A DNA stretch of 64,000 nt from Spirosoma fluviale (GCF_900230225.1 NZ_OCNH01000002.1:62001-126000), one strand, 5' to 3'. Counted from the stretch's first letter, positions 25,475 to 35,565 are shown. The notes: generated by a model not told the origin, from the sequence alone. Made by a program: numbers and translations.

Positions 25475-26707
25475 TTAGGCATCCAGCTCACCGGCAATGA
25501 CGTTCATGCTACTCATGATTACAATGGCATCAGACAGGGTCAGCCCCTTACACATTTCAGGATAAGCCTGATAATAGATGAAGCATGGACGTCGGAAGTG
25601 CAGCCGGTATGGGGTACGTCCACCATCACTGATCAGGTAGAAGCCGAGCTCTCCGTTGCCGCCTTCAACCGCATGATAGACTTCGCCAACGGGCGCATCA
25701 ATTTCACCCATCACTATTTTAAAGTGGTAAATGAGGGCTTCCATATTCTTGTACACTTCCTGCTTTGGAGGCAGGTAGTACTGAGGAGCATCGGCAAAAT
25801 AAGATCCTTCGGGCAGATTGTTTATGGCTTGCTGAATGATGCGCAGGCTCTGCTTCATTTCTTCGTTCCGAACCATGAAACGGTCGTAAGTGTCGCCACT
25901 TTGACCAACCGGGATATCGAACTCGAAGTCCTCGTACGATGAGTAAGGATTCATGACACGAACGTCGTAGTCAACCCCCGCAGCCCGCAAATTAGGGCCG
26001 GTGAAGCCATAGCTCAGTGCCCGTTCTGCCGAAATGCCACCCACGTTCACCACGCGGTCCATAAAAATACGGTTGCGATTAAAGAGGTTTTCGAACTCGT
26101 TCAGCACTTTCGGAAAACGAACGAGCAGTTCTTTGATCTTACGAATAGCCGTAGGGGAGAGGTCGCGCTCCATACCGCCAATCCGACCCATGTTGGTAGT
26201 GAGACGCGCTCCGCAAACTTCTTCGTAAATTTCGTAGATGTGCTCCCTTTCCTGGTAGATGTACAGGAAGCCGGTAAAGGCACCAGTGTCGACACCGAGA
26301 ATACCATTACAAATGAGGTGATCGGACAAGCGAGCCAGTTCCATCATGATAACCCGGATGTACTGCGCCCGTTTGGGTACTTCAACGCCCAGCAATTTCT
26401 CTACCGTCATGTGCCATCCCATGTTGTTGATGGGCGACGAGCAGTAGTTCATGCGGTCGGTGAGGGTCGTGATCTGGTAAAACGGCCGACGTTCGGCAAT
26501 TTTTTCAAACGCCCGGTGAATGTAGCCGATGGTCTGCTCACCCGACACGATTTTTTCGCCATCCATTTGCAGGATGTTTTGAAAAATTCCGTGGGTAGCG
26601 GGGTGAGTAGGACCGAGGTTTAGTGTTGTCAGTTCATTGACGTATTGAACCGGACCCTGCTCGGCAGGTAAGTTTTTATTCGCAATATCGAGTTCTTCAG
26701 AAACCAT
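25475..26707 (-). CDS. nuoD: NADH-quinone oxidoreductase subunit D
   Basis: A 410-residue subunit that forms the quinone pocket with NuoB and NuoH. Signature stretches are NLGPTHPATHGIFQNILQMD, IGYIHRAFEKIAERRPFYQ and RLSDHLICNGILGVDTGAFT. The C-terminus (ADAIVIMSSMNVIAGELDA-like) is standard. NuoC and NuoD are separate genes here, unlike the fused NuoCD of E. coli, and a repeat-rich hairpin lies between them. Confidence 0.97.
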   Translation of the reverse strand: MVSEELDIANKNLPAEQGPVQYVNELTTLNLGPTHPATHGIFQNILQMDGEKIVSGEQTIGYIHRAFEKIAERRPFYQITTLTDRMNYCSSPINNMGWHMTVEKLLGVEVPKRAQYIRVIMMELARLSDHLICNGILGVDTGAFTGFLYIYQEREHIYEIYEEVCGARLTTNMGRIGGMERDLSPTAIRKIKELLVRFPKVLNEFENLFNRNRIFMDRVVNVGGISAERALSYGFTGPNLRAAGVDYDVRVMNPYSSYEDFEFDIPVGQSGDTYDRFMVRNEEMKQSLRIIQQAINNLPEGSYFADAPQYYLPPKQEVYKNMEALIYHFKIVMGEIDAPVGEVYHAVEGGNGELGFYLISDGGRTPYRLHFRRPCFIYYQAYPEMCKGLTLSDAIVIMSSMNVIAGELDA

Positions 26708-26711
26708 ATTT

Positions 26712-26785
26712 AAAGAGCGAAAGAGCGAAAGAGTGAAAGAGTGACAAACAGCTGGTAGTACCGCTCATTCACTCTTTCGCTCTTT
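26712..26785 (-). repeat. Tandem 8-mers and intercistronic hairpin between nuoC and nuoD
   Basis: Four tandem 8-bp units (AAAGAGCG twice at 26712-26727, AAAGAGTG twice at 26728-26743). The two middle units plus two bases (26720-26737) pair perfectly with 26768-26785 to form an 18-bp stem. It lies in the 87-bp gap between nuoC and nuoD and could slow processing or stabilise the nuoD-J transcript. Confidence 0.75.
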
Positions 26786-26794
26786 CCCTGATAT

Positions 26795-27295
26795 TTATCG
26801 TCCAAACAATGCATCAATTTTGTCTTCCCGAGTCGCATCTTCCAGCGGATATTCCTTGCGCATCGGGTGATAGTCCATTTCTTCCATGTTCAAAATCCGG
26901 CGTAGGTCGGGGTGACCATCGAAGAGAATGCCGAACAGGTCGAAGGTTTCGCGCTCCATCCAGTTGGCACTGGCAAAGAGTGGAATAAGGGTTGTAATAT
27001 GAAGATCCTCTGTTGTTAAGTAGACTTTGACCCGCAGCCGAAAGTTTCTGGTCAAACTATGCAGATGGTATACAACACAAAACTCTTTGCCCACCGAATC
27101 GGGATAATGGACCGCTGTGATATCGGTCAGGAAGCCCATCTGTATCGTTGAGTGTTCTTTTAAAAACTTGACCAACGAAACAATCTGGTCCCGGCTGGTT
27201 GAGCAGGTCAGGAGGTTATACGGATCATCGAAGTCCGTAACGGTCTCACCAAACTGGTTTATTATAATCTGCGCAACTTCTTCGTTGGTCAGCAT
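26795..27295 (-). CDS. nuoC: NADH-quinone oxidoreductase subunit C
   Basis: A 166-residue subunit of the peripheral arm. The family motif region WMERETFDLFGILFDGHPDL, and RRILNMEEMDYHPMRKEYPL directly after it, are present. The start at 27295 (MLTNEEVAQIIINQFG) is chosen because the upstream extension to 27361 adds 22 residues with no family counterpart and would nearly reach the nuoB stop at 27382. Confidence 0.95.
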   Translation of the reverse strand: MLTNEEVAQIIINQFGETVTDFDDPYNLLTCSTSRDQIVSLVKFLKEHSTIQMGFLTDITAVHYPDSVGKEFCVVYHLHSLTRNFRLRVKVYLTTEDLHITTLIPLFASANWMERETFDLFGILFDGHPDLRRILNMEEMDYHPMRKEYPLEDATREDKIDALFGR

Positions 27296-27381
27296 TGTCA
27301 ATGTATAAAGGAGTGAATGGACAAGTTCGCAAATAAATAACACAGCATAGCGCTTGGTCACCCATTTTACGAACTTGTTCT

Positions 27382-27927
27382 CTATTGAATGTTGTAGGAA
27401 TTCAGCAGCTTCGTATACTCGTCTGTATTGCGACGGCGCAGAGACTCATTTTTGGCAAGTTCCTGTACCTGCATAACTCCTTCCAGAATCTGCTCGGGGC
27501 GGGGTGGGCAACCTGGAACGTACACGTCAACCGGAATGATCCGGTCAATTCCCTGAAGCACGCTGTAGGTATCGAAAATACCACCGCTCGATGCACAGGC
27601 ACCAATCGCGATAACCCAGCGGGGTTCTGCCATTTGCAGATATACCTGCTTCACAATCGGCCCCATTTTTTTAGCAATGGTACCGGCTACGAGCAACATA
27701 TCCGCCTGACGGGGCGAAAAGCTGGGTCGTTCTGAACCAAAGCGGGCCAGGTCATAGTGTGATGCCATGGTCGACATAAATTCAATACCACAACAGGATG
27801 TTGCAAAGGGCAATGGCCAGAGCGAATTAGCCCGGGCAAGTCCAATTATTTTATCGAATGACGTGGCCGAGAAACCCGGTCCATCATAACTCGCGGGGGC
27901 TTCAGCCAGCTTGATATCAGTTGCCAT
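27382..27927 (-). CDS. nuoB: NADH-quinone oxidoreductase subunit B
   Basis: A 181-residue subunit that carries cluster N2, the last iron-sulfur cluster before quinone. The ligands are the tandem cysteines of ATSCCGIEFMST, the Cys of IGACASSGG and the Cys of VYVPGCPPRPEQIL. Length and motifs are standard. It lies between nuoA and nuoC. Confidence 0.97.
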   Translation of the reverse strand: MATDIKLAEAPASYDGPGFSATSFDKIIGLARANSLWPLPFATSCCGIEFMSTMASHYDLARFGSERPSFSPRQADMLLVAGTIAKKMGPIVKQVYLQMAEPRWVIAIGACASSGGIFDTYSVLQGIDRIIPVDVYVPGCPPRPEQILEGVMQVQELAKNESLRRRNTDEYTKLLNSYNIQ

Positions 27928-27999
27928 AAAAACACGGTCTGCGGTTGTAGTTGCTTACCCTAACAACGAATAAATATGTTCGAAAATTCATTTAAAGGC

Positions 28000-28371
28000 T
28001 TATTCCCACTTTAGAACACCCTTACGGATAACGTAGTAGAAACCAGCCAAAAGTAAACCCATGAACAGAACCATTTCAATGAATCCGGTCATGCCAAGTC
28101 CTTTGAAATTTACAGCCCAGGGGTATAGAAAGATAACCTCCACATCGAACAGAACAAAGAGGATGGCAATCAGGAAATATTTAATGGAAATCGGGGTGCG
28201 GGCATCGCCCTGTACAGGTATACCGCACTCGAATGGATCGTCCTTTTTCTGGCTATTGCGTTTCGGGCCAATAGAGTGGGTAACAATCATTGTCGTTACA
28301 ATGAAACCAAGTGCCAGACCTAATTGAATAAGTACCGGTATGTAATCGGCCGGTAGGTAAGTTGCGTTCAT
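28000..28371 (-). CDS. nuoA: NADH-quinone oxidoreductase subunit A
   Basis: A 123-residue membrane subunit with three helices: IPVLIQLGLALGFIVTTMIV, FLIAILFVLFDVEVIFLYPW and GFIEMVLFMGLLLAGFYYVI. The conserved loop DPFECGIPVQGDAR is present. It is the first gene of the operon and has a promoter-like box 24 bp upstream. Confidence 0.96.
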   Translation of the reverse strand: MNATYLPADYIPVLIQLGLALGFIVTTMIVTHSIGPKRNSQKKDDPFECGIPVQGDARTPISIKYFLIAILFVLFDVEVIFLYPWAVNFKGLGMTGFIEMVLFMGLLLAGFYYVIRKGVLKWE

Positions 28372-28394
28372 ATAGTTAGTTGACAGTACCTACG

Positions 28395-28402
28395 CAAAGG
28401 TA
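28395..28402 (-). promoter_or_regulatory. Candidate -7 box of the nuo operon
   Basis: On the minus strand TACCTTTG matches TAnnTTTG and lies 23 bp before the nuoA ATG. The -33 region is not recognisable. Confidence 0.5.
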
Positions 28403-28518
28403 GCGATAAAACCAATAGACCCATTTGTTTAGGGGTGTACGTAATGCCTAATAGGCGTCAAATATAACCCACAAGCGTTGTTTTATCAATTCATGCCGTA
28501 GTATAGAAAGGGAGTAAA

Positions 28519-28554
28519 CAACAACAGCCCCCTCTACAGAGGGGGCTGTTGTTG
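28519..28554 (-). terminator. Intrinsic terminator of the esterase gene
   Basis: A 17-bp inverted repeat with a GC-rich core (GCCCCCTCT) and only two unpaired central bases, so the tip would open in practice. It lies 20 bp after the stop of the esterase gene and before the nuo promoter. Confidence 0.75.
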
Positions 28555-28574
28555 ATAAAGCGAAAAAGCGATAC

Positions 28575-30758
28575 TTATCGGTTTATAATGATCCGTCTGG
28601 ATACATCAAAGCCCGCCGACCGCACACGAACCAGATAAACGCCCTGCCCCAGTCCTGTCAAATCAATGGCCTTTCGTTCGTTAAACGAAGGAACTTGCGA
28701 TGAAAATAACTTCTGCCCACTTAGCGAAAAGACATCGACGTTGGCATTAGCCAGGTCTTCAATGGTTTCGATGGTGATCGAACCTGTCGATGATGGGTTA
28801 GGATAAATGCTTAACCCACCATTGGATCGGTCAAAGGCAAAAGCTTTAGGCGTGCTAAATTCAGAAAAACACGTCAACGCGGACCCATTATTGAGGGTGA
28901 ACGTGGTTCGGGCACGTGCCGAATAGTTGGCCGAGACGATCACCTTTGCAACCGCACCAGTTTGGGGGATTACTTCGCCCGCAGCTCGTCGCCAGTCAAA
29001 TAAATCAGGCTGACCTCCTGTTGGCCTGGGCAACACGGCTTGCAGGCTATACGCACCAATCTGCTCAATACTTGGTGTGGGTACTTTAGGACGAACCGTT
29101 AAGTTCAGCGCTGCGGGCTGTGCTGATCTACAGCCGTAAATATTTACGGCCTGTAAACTATACGAACCCGACTGATTCAGTTTTATTGCTTTGCCAATGG
29201 TTGTAGTTGTACTCGTGCCCCATACTCCCGTACTGTTAGTGGTCGTGTTGGCCAGTAGAGACAAAGTAGAGTCTGCGCAAATCTGCTGTTGGTTGTCGAT
29301 AACCTTACCTGGCTGGCTGGCTAATGAAATGGTTGGCGTTGCGGGCTGAATCGGCCCTTGCAGGTCGAGGGCTGGAGACAGGTACGTGTTTCCAAAATTG
29401 TCCTTTAATACAGCCTGGTAAACACCCGGTTGCGTAACGGTAATATTCTGTGTGGTCTGTCCGGTACTCCATGTAAACGATTTATACAAATTAGGCAGAC
29501 TCAGGCTCACGCTATTTGCCGATGGTGCACACGCTACCGTGATGGTTGGCTGAGGCAACGGAGGAAGTGGGCGCGAACTCGAAAAGAAAACGGCGTTGAG
29601 ACTTTCAAACCAGGCCTGACCCAGATCATTCAGCCCTTTGTCGCCCGGGTTGTTGGTTGCCCGGTTACCAAAGTGAACATCGTCAAAGCGTGGAACCTGG
29701 ATGTTGTCTGTAAACGGACCGGCAAAAACGTTATTGTTGTACGTGTTTATTACATCATTCTGGGCCTGAATTACATTTTCACTTACGGTGCCATTACTGT
29801 ACGAAGATCTGGCCAACACCCAGGCCGGATATCTGTCTGTGTCAGCACGGGTTTTATTGACCAGAAACTGCATGTTATCCGCATATTCTTTCCTTGACGA
29901 TTTTAACGGGAAGTTGTCATATTCGCCCTGTTGCCACAACACGGCCCTTAATCCCTGAAGTGAGCAATAATATCGTAGCGCAATGACCAGATTTGAGTAG
30001 GGCATTCCTTTGGGAAAGTTTTCACCAGGCGTTCCAAGGGCAAATAAGTTTTTAGTAATTAAACCAAGTGAACTTTCGCGCCAGTTCTGAAGGCTGGTAC
30101 CCTCCCAGGCCGTATTGATGAACAGGACAGGAACATTATACTGCTTAACCAGTAAATCGCCCAGATAACCCCAGCACCAGGCACTCTTTCCGCGCGGACC
30201 AATTAACGACGTAGCGGTTAATTGCTGAAAAGAAGGAGCGGGCGGGTCGCCCAGCGAATTAGCCGCTGTGTTGTCGTACGTGACGCAGTTTACCCGGTCG
30301 TCTACAGCGCCAACGGCACCATAATTTTGAAAACCCTGCGCGTTGGACTGTCCTGTAATAATGAATACTTCACCAATGCCTACCTTCCGAACAACATCGC
30401 TTGCTGTAGCAACACCGCCAATAAAAGCCTGCACTTCTAACCGATACCAGCCACCTCTGGCTCGTATAGCGCCCTGGAAAATTCCTCCCTGCGGATTGCG
30501 CTGGATAGTAACCCAGTTGGTGTTGAGCCCCTGCCCGGTTGCTTCTACTTGTAGGCGTGCCTGAATGCTATCGACGGGTTGGTACAGACTTCCTGATAAG
30601 TAAATTGTACTGGTATTGTCATTTTCTCGTTGAAAAATCGCCCGGCTTTCCGGATATGTAATTTTTAAGACCTGATTAGTTGTCTGAGCTGATAAACGTG
30701 TACCAGTAGCTACTAAGCTGATGACAATTAGATGTTTTAATAGGTAACGATTCTTCAT
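28575..30758 (-). CDS. Secreted SASA-type (sialate O-acetylesterase-like) esterase with T9SS tail
   Basis: A 727-residue secreted protein. After the signal peptide (start MKNRYLLKHLIVISLVATG at 30758) comes a beta-rich domain (~25-125) and then a SASA/DUF303 carbohydrate-esterase domain of the SGNH class. The nucleophile Ser is in GEVFIITGQSNAQGF, a conserved WQQGEYDN follows, and the Asp-x-x-His pair is in FDDVHFGN. Then come Ig-like segments with HYR/PKD-type patterns. The C-terminal ~80 residues (LSIYPNPSSTGSITIETIED to GVYLVRVRSAGFDVSRRIII) form a type IX secretion sorting domain. It probably removes acetyl groups from glycans outside the cell. The next gene upstream is a longer paralogue. 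Confidence 0.87.
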   Translation of the reverse strand: MKNRYLLKHLIVISLVATGTRLSAQTTNQVLKITYPESRAIFQRENDNTSTIYLSGSLYQPVDSIQARLQVEATGQGLNTNWVTIQRNPQGGIFQGAIRARGGWYRLEVQAFIGGVATASDVVRKVGIGEVFIITGQSNAQGFQNYGAVGAVDDRVNCVTYDNTAANSLGDPPAPSFQQLTATSLIGPRGKSAWCWGYLGDLLVKQYNVPVLFINTAWEGTSLQNWRESSLGLITKNLFALGTPGENFPKGMPYSNLVIALRYYCSLQGLRAVLWQQGEYDNFPLKSSRKEYADNMQFLVNKTRADTDRYPAWVLARSSYSNGTVSENVIQAQNDVINTYNNNVFAGPFTDNIQVPRFDDVHFGNRATNNPGDKGLNDLGQAWFESLNAVFFSSSRPLPPLPQPTITVACAPSANSVSLSLPNLYKSFTWSTGQTTQNITVTQPGVYQAVLKDNFGNTYLSPALDLQGPIQPATPTISLASQPGKVIDNQQQICADSTLSLLANTTTNSTGVWGTSTTTTIGKAIKLNQSGSYSLQAVNIYGCRSAQPAALNLTVRPKVPTPSIEQIGAYSLQAVLPRPTGGQPDLFDWRRAAGEVIPQTGAVAKVIVSANYSARARTTFTLNNGSALTCFSEFSTPKAFAFDRSNGGLSIYPNPSSTGSITIETIEDLANANVDVFSLSGQKLFSSQVPSFNERKAIDLTGLGQGVYLVRVRSAGFDVSRRIIINR

Positions 30759-30939
30759 TTTTTGTCTTTCAATAACTTCGTGTTGGGCGATACTTGCTCT
30801 AGAGACAGTTCTGAAACGAGGTGAGCAATTCAATTGCTTTTTTAGCCTATCCTCATATTACGGAGAGTCAATGACTTTTCCCGGTAAAGTGCAAAATTAG
30901 TGCTAATATCTATGATTAAACGGTCTGTGCGGAATTATA

Positions 30940-33909
30940 TTACAATCCTAATATAATTCGCTTTGAAACGTCAAAATCAGTTGATTGAACCCGTAAAATG
31001 TAAGAGCCAGACATCAGACTTGTTAAAACTAACTGTTTCCGCTCATCCAAGGAAGGAACTGCAGTGGTAAAGATTACCTGTCCATTGACCGTGTAAATCG
31101 TGATGACGGCATTTGTCAGATTGGCCAGCGTTTCGATGGTGATGATTTTAGCCGGATTGGGATTTGGGTAAATGCTTAGTCCTTTGTTGCTTACATCAAC
31201 CGTAAAGTTAAATGAAGCTGATGGTAACGAGAAACAGGTTAGTGTCTGTGAATAGACGATTGACGAGCGAGCCGTATAAGATCCGGATTGATTTGCTTTA
31301 ATTATTGCCGTTTGTGCTGCCAGCGAATCACTACCCAGCCGCCAACGGAACACGGTGCCATTCGTTGAGCTTACTGCTTGGAGTGTATATGTGCCAATTA
31401 CATTAATGGTAGGCGAGGGAGGAAGAGGTCTTAGCTCAACCGTTATAGTTCCTGCCTGAGGTGACACACAGCCATTGACATCCCGAACTTTTGCGGTATA
31501 GTTACCTGCTGAACCAGTTATAATACGCTGTGTAGAATCGCCGGTGCTCCAGAAAACTGTGTAGGGGCCATCAACCCGTAAGGTGGTTCTATCTCCTTCA
31601 CAAATGATTGGGGAGGGAGCCGCGAGGATGGTTGGCGTTGCCGGCAATGGGTTAACTTTTACGGCTATAACCGGTGAAAAAGGTGATAAGCAACCGTTTT
31701 GATCCAGCGCCTGGACGGCAAAGTTTCCAGAAGTGCCAACACTAATGCTGTAGCTACTTTGGCCGCTCGACCAAACAACTGCATTGTTGCTACTTGCACT
31801 TAACGTAACACGATTGCCGTCGCAAAACGTTGTTGCACCCCCAGCCGTAACAGACGGTGTTTGGGGAAGGGGATTTACTTTAAGGGTTAAAACGTCTGAT
31901 TGCTCGGATGTACACCCAAACTGGTTACTCGTTCGGACGGCAAAATTTCCAGACTGGTTTAGTATAATGCTCTGGGTTGTCTGGCCACTTGTCCATTGGT
32001 AAGCAACATCCTGAGGAGCGGTTAACGTGATTGTCCTGTCGGCGCAGAATGTGGTTGGTCCATTTGTGGCAATGATTGGTTTAGCCGGTACAGGATTGGC
32101 TGTCACCGCTATTACGTTTGACTGCGCCGATGTACAGCCATTTTGATCGGTTACCGTCAAAAAATAAGAACCGGAGTTGCCAATAGTTACGACCTTGTTC
32201 TTTTGGCCATCGCTCCAGTTATACTGAATGTTGTCGACATTGGTACGGAGCGTTGTGTTGTCGCCCTGACAAAATACCGTTGGCTTTTCATTGGTAATAC
32301 TGGGTGTAGGCGGGAGTGGATTTACCGTTACATTTAACACATTCGATGTGAAATCGCAGCCACTTACGTCACGATAGCGAACAAAGTAAGCACCAGCCGA
32401 AACGGTGGAGAAGTTTCTTGACGTTGCTACCGTTGAATTAGTTTGCTGGTTTAGCCATGTTACGTTATCGTAATTTGTTGTTAATGCCAGACTACTGCCA
32501 ATACAAACAGAAGGGGGCCTGTTATCGCTTGTTGCCGCTACAGGGGCGTCGGACACCCGTATCTGATTCGTAAATAAGGTATTACCACGAGAATCTTTAA
32601 CCTTTGCCCGGTATATGCCTGCTCCTTTTGTTATGCTGTTACCTGACTCGCCCGACTCCCACTGTATGCTGGAATAATTGCCATTGACGGTAAGCGAAAG
32701 GTTATTGTTGGAGGCACAGGCGACAGAAATCGTAGGCGAGCCAACAGGAGATATGGGGGTAGAACGCTGAAAAAAAGAGTCGTTTAGGCTTGCATTCCAT
32801 GCATTCGCTAAATCGACAATGCCATTATAATCGAAGTGAACGCCTTCCGGATCATTACGTGGTGGCCGTTGGCGTGGTATTTGAATTAAGTCTGTATTAG
32901 GACCTGCAAATACGTTAGCTGTTGAACTAATCACCTGGTTTTGGGCATCAATAATGACTGGATTAACCCCACCACTAAAGTCACTATAACTTACTCGGGC
33001 CACCACCCACGACATGTTGTTGTTGTAATCCTGCCGTGACTGGTTGATGATAAACTGGAGATCGTTAACGTATTGATCTTTTGGTGTCTTAAACTGGTTG
33101 TCTGATTCGCCCTGTTGCCAAAGTATGGCCCGTAAACCCAGCGAATTGGCATAAAACTGTAAGGCAAGTTTTAAATTAATGTATGGCTGACGAGCAGGGT
33201 ACGCTCCCCCGGGCCCATAGGCAACTCCACCTTCGGGCGCGCTGTCTCGCCAGTTACGCACAAATGTTCCGGTAAAGGCTGCGTTAAAAAACATAACCGG
33301 GACACGTAACCTTTTTACCAGAATGTCGCCCAACTGACCCCAGGACCAACTACCTAAACCTCTGGGAGCGATGGTAAAGCCGGATGAGTTGTCGAGTTGT
33401 GTAAATACGGGTGTGGGTGGTTCGTTTGGAAATCCCTGGTCGGGATACCGGTAGTTAACGCAGTTGACCAGATCATTAAGTGGGTTAGGCGCATCCTGAT
33501 GGACTCCCTGTGCATTGGATTGCCCGGCAACAACGAATACTTCGCCAATGCCAACGCGCTCCACTAGGGTTGAATTGCCCACCTGCTGATCACCATTCAT
33601 TCCCCGCACTTCGAGGTTATACCATCCCCCGGAACCCGTTATGTCGCCAGCAAATACACCCCCCGACGGGTTGTTTTGGAGCGTAGTCCAATCCGTTGAT
33701 GCACCTATACCATCCCGTGCCTGTAAGCGTGCTTCTATGCGCCCAACCTGCGCCGTGTAATACCCCGTAATGCGAATAGTGGCCTGGTTTGAATTGTTTC
33801 GTTGCAGAACCGCCCGGGTTGTTGGAAAAGACACCTGCACCTGAGCTAAGGCAAGAATGGGAAGCAATAAAATAAATGCCGCACCAATGGCTACGGAAAA
33901 GTATCTCAT
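30940..33909 (-). CDS. Large SASA-type esterase with Ig-like repeats and T9SS tail
   Basis: A 989-residue paralogue of the preceding esterase. The signal is MRYFSVAIGAAFILLLPILA, followed by the same N-terminal beta domain. The SASA domain has GEVFVVAGQSNAQGV, WQQGESDN and PEGVHFDYN. Residues ~400-905 hold about six or seven Ig-like repeats of ~75 residues, most with a Cys pair of the type FC-to-GC and separated by NPLPPTPSI linkers. It ends in the type IX sorting domain (LSIYPNPNPAKIITIETLAN onwards). The repeats would hold the enzyme away from the surface or bind polysaccharide. The tandem duplication differs mainly in repeat number. Confidence 0.87.
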   Translation of the reverse strand: MRYFSVAIGAAFILLLPILALAQVQVSFPTTRAVLQRNNSNQATIRITGYYTAQVGRIEARLQARDGIGASTDWTTLQNNPSGGVFAGDITGSGGWYNLEVRGMNGDQQVGNSTLVERVGIGEVFVVAGQSNAQGVHQDAPNPLNDLVNCVNYRYPDQGFPNEPPTPVFTQLDNSSGFTIAPRGLGSWSWGQLGDILVKRLRVPVMFFNAAFTGTFVRNWRDSAPEGGVAYGPGGAYPARQPYINLKLALQFYANSLGLRAILWQQGESDNQFKTPKDQYVNDLQFIINQSRQDYNNNMSWVVARVSYSDFSGGVNPVIIDAQNQVISSTANVFAGPNTDLIQIPRQRPPRNDPEGVHFDYNGIVDLANAWNASLNDSFFQRSTPISPVGSPTISVACASNNNLSLTVNGNYSSIQWESGESGNSITKGAGIYRAKVKDSRGNTLFTNQIRVSDAPVAATSDNRPPSVCIGSSLALTTNYDNVTWLNQQTNSTVATSRNFSTVSAGAYFVRYRDVSGCDFTSNVLNVTVNPLPPTPSITNEKPTVFCQGDNTTLRTNVDNIQYNWSDGQKNKVVTIGNSGSYFLTVTDQNGCTSAQSNVIAVTANPVPAKPIIATNGPTTFCADRTITLTAPQDVAYQWTSGQTTQSIILNQSGNFAVRTSNQFGCTSEQSDVLTLKVNPLPQTPSVTAGGATTFCDGNRVTLSASSNNAVVWSSGQSSYSISVGTSGNFAVQALDQNGCLSPFSPVIAVKVNPLPATPTILAAPSPIICEGDRTTLRVDGPYTVFWSTGDSTQRIITGSAGNYTAKVRDVNGCVSPQAGTITVELRPLPPSPTINVIGTYTLQAVSSTNGTVFRWRLGSDSLAAQTAIIKANQSGSYTARSSIVYSQTLTCFSLPSASFNFTVDVSNKGLSIYPNPNPAKIITIETLANLTNAVITIYTVNGQVIFTTAVPSLDERKQLVLTSLMSGSYILRVQSTDFDVSKRIILGL

Positions 33910-33969
33910 ACGTGTTAAAGCGCAACAACCCCGGCAGGTTATTTGCAGATAAATTTATGTAGGCACTAC

Positions 33970-34974
33970 TCAGACTGGCTCGATATTCGTCAGGTTTTGC
34001 CAGATCATATCTTTTAGCTCATCCAAACCCTGTTGACTAACTGCCGAAATATACGCTACCGGTATCTTCTTGGGTAGATCATCCTGCAACTTTTGCCGGG
34101 TTTCGTCGTCGACCAAATCCATTTTAGTGATCGCCAGCATCCGGCTTTTATCCATCAACTCCGGATTAAACTCACGTAGCTCGTTCAGCAGGGTATTGTA
34201 TTCCTGACGAATGTTCTCGCTGGTAGCCGGAATTAGAAACAGTAAGATGGAGTTTCGTTCAATGTGGCGTAAAAAACGCAGCCCAAGTCCTTTGCCCTGC
34301 GAAGCTCCCTCAATGATTCCCGGAATATCGGCCATGACAAAGGATTTGTAATCTCTGTAGGCTACGACCCCTAAATTGGGGACAAGGGTTGTAAAGGGAT
34401 AATCCGCAATTTCAGGGCGGGCCGCCGATAGAACAGATAACAATGTGGATTTGCCCGCATTGGGGAAACCAACAAGACCAACGTCCGCTAATAATTTTAA
34501 CTCCAGAACTACCCATTCTTCCCGACCTGGTTCGCCAGGTTGAGCGTACTCGGGCGCTTGCTGGGTCGCTGTTTTGAAATGGTCGTTGCCCATGCCACCG
34601 CGTCCGCCGGCAAACAGGATGATCTCCTGCCCGTCTTCCGTAATTTCGGCTAATTGTTGACTCGTCTCGGGATCTCGCGCTATTGTTCCCAGCGGTACAT
34701 CTAAAATAACATCTTCGCCCTGAGCACCGCTCCGCCGGCCACCTTCGCCAGCTACACCATGACCTGCTTTAACGTGCTTGCGGTATTTTAGATGCAAAAG
34801 AGTCCACAACTGCGAGTTGCCGCGAAGGATAATGTGCCCTCCGCGACCACCGTCGCCCCCATCCGGGCCACCTTTGGGCGTGTGTTTTTCCCGACGAAAA
34901 TGAACGGATCCTGCACCGCCCGCGCCCGAACGGCAATTTATTTTTACGTAATCAATAAAGTTCGATGAAGCCAT
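33970..34974 (-). CDS. obgE: Obg-family GTPase
   Basis: A 334-residue GTPase involved in late 50S ribosome assembly and growth control. The glycine-rich Obg fold is present ([20 protein letters not shown]). The G domain follows, with G1 [12 protein letters not shown]3 [20 protein letters not shown] and G4 ITKMDLVD. The variable C-terminal OCT domain of some homologues is missing, which is normal for many bacteria. The adk stop lies 9 bp upstream, so the pair is probably one operon. Confidence 0.96.
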   Translation of the reverse strand: MASSNFIDYVKINCRSGAGGAGSVHFRREKHTPKGGPDGGDGGRGGHIILRGNSQLWTLLHLKYRKHVKAGHGVAGEGGRRSGAQGEDVILDVPLGTIARDPETSQQLAEITEDGQEIILFAGGRGGMGNDHFKTATQQAPEYAQPGEPGREEWVVLELKLLADVGLVGFPNAGKSTLLSVLSAARPEIADYPFTTLVPNLGVVAYRDYKSFVMADIPGIIEGASQGKGLGLRFLRHIERNSILLFLIPATSENIRQEYNTLLNELREFNPELMDKSRMLAITKMDLVDDETRQKLQDDLPKKIPVAYISAVSQQGLDELKDMIWQNLTNIEPV

Positions 34975-34983
34975 AGTAAATAG

Positions 34984-35565
34984 TTACCGCTCGACTGCCT
35001 TATCAATTTGATAACAGATCTCTTTAAAGATCGTGTCTATCTCACCAATACCGTCAATCGCAGCGAATTTCCCCTGTTGACTATAATAGTCAGCAACAGG
35101 AGCTGTCTTGTCATTATACTCTTTTACGCGTCGCCGAATCAGTTCCTCGTTTTGGTCGTCAGGGCGTCCGGAAGTTTGTCCCCTCAATAACAACCGTCGT
35201 GTTAGTTCTTCACTATCAACAACCAGAGCGATCATAGTTGTTATTTTCGTATCATGTTGACTCAAAAGTTGGTCTAAAGCAACAGCCTGGGGTACTGTTC
35301 TAGGGAAGCCGTCAAAAATAAAGCCGGCAACTAATTGATTTTCCTCCAATTTGTTTTCAATCATACCAATCACAACCTCGTCTGGTACTAGTAAGCCCTG
35401 ATCCATAAGTTGCTTTGCCCGCAACCCCAGTTCCGTACCGGCAGTAATCTGCGAACGCAACAAATCACCCGTAGATAAGTGAACCAGATTATACTTTTTA
35501 ATCAAGTATTCGCTTTGGGTGCCTTTTCCGGCACCCGGCGGGCCAAACAGTACAAGGTTAAGCAT
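34984..35565 (-). CDS. adk: Adenylate kinase
   Basis: A 193-residue short-form adenylate kinase that interconverts AMP, ADP and ATP. The P-loop is FGPPGAGKGTQSE, the AMP site is in HLSTGDLLRSQI and FDGFPRTVPQAVAL, and the LID region is short (RGQTSGRPDDQNEELIRRRV), with no zinc-binding cysteines. The long LID insertion of the 214-residue enzymes is missing, as usual for this size class. Confidence 0.96.
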   Translation of the reverse strand: MLNLVLFGPPGAGKGTQSEYLIKKYNLVHLSTGDLLRSQITAGTELGLRAKQLMDQGLLVPDEVVIGMIENKLEENQLVAGFIFDGFPRTVPQAVALDQLLSQHDTKITTMIALVVDSEELTRRLLLRGQTSGRPDDQNEELIRRRVKEYNDKTAPVADYYSQQGKFAAIDGIGEIDTIFKEICYQIDKAVER

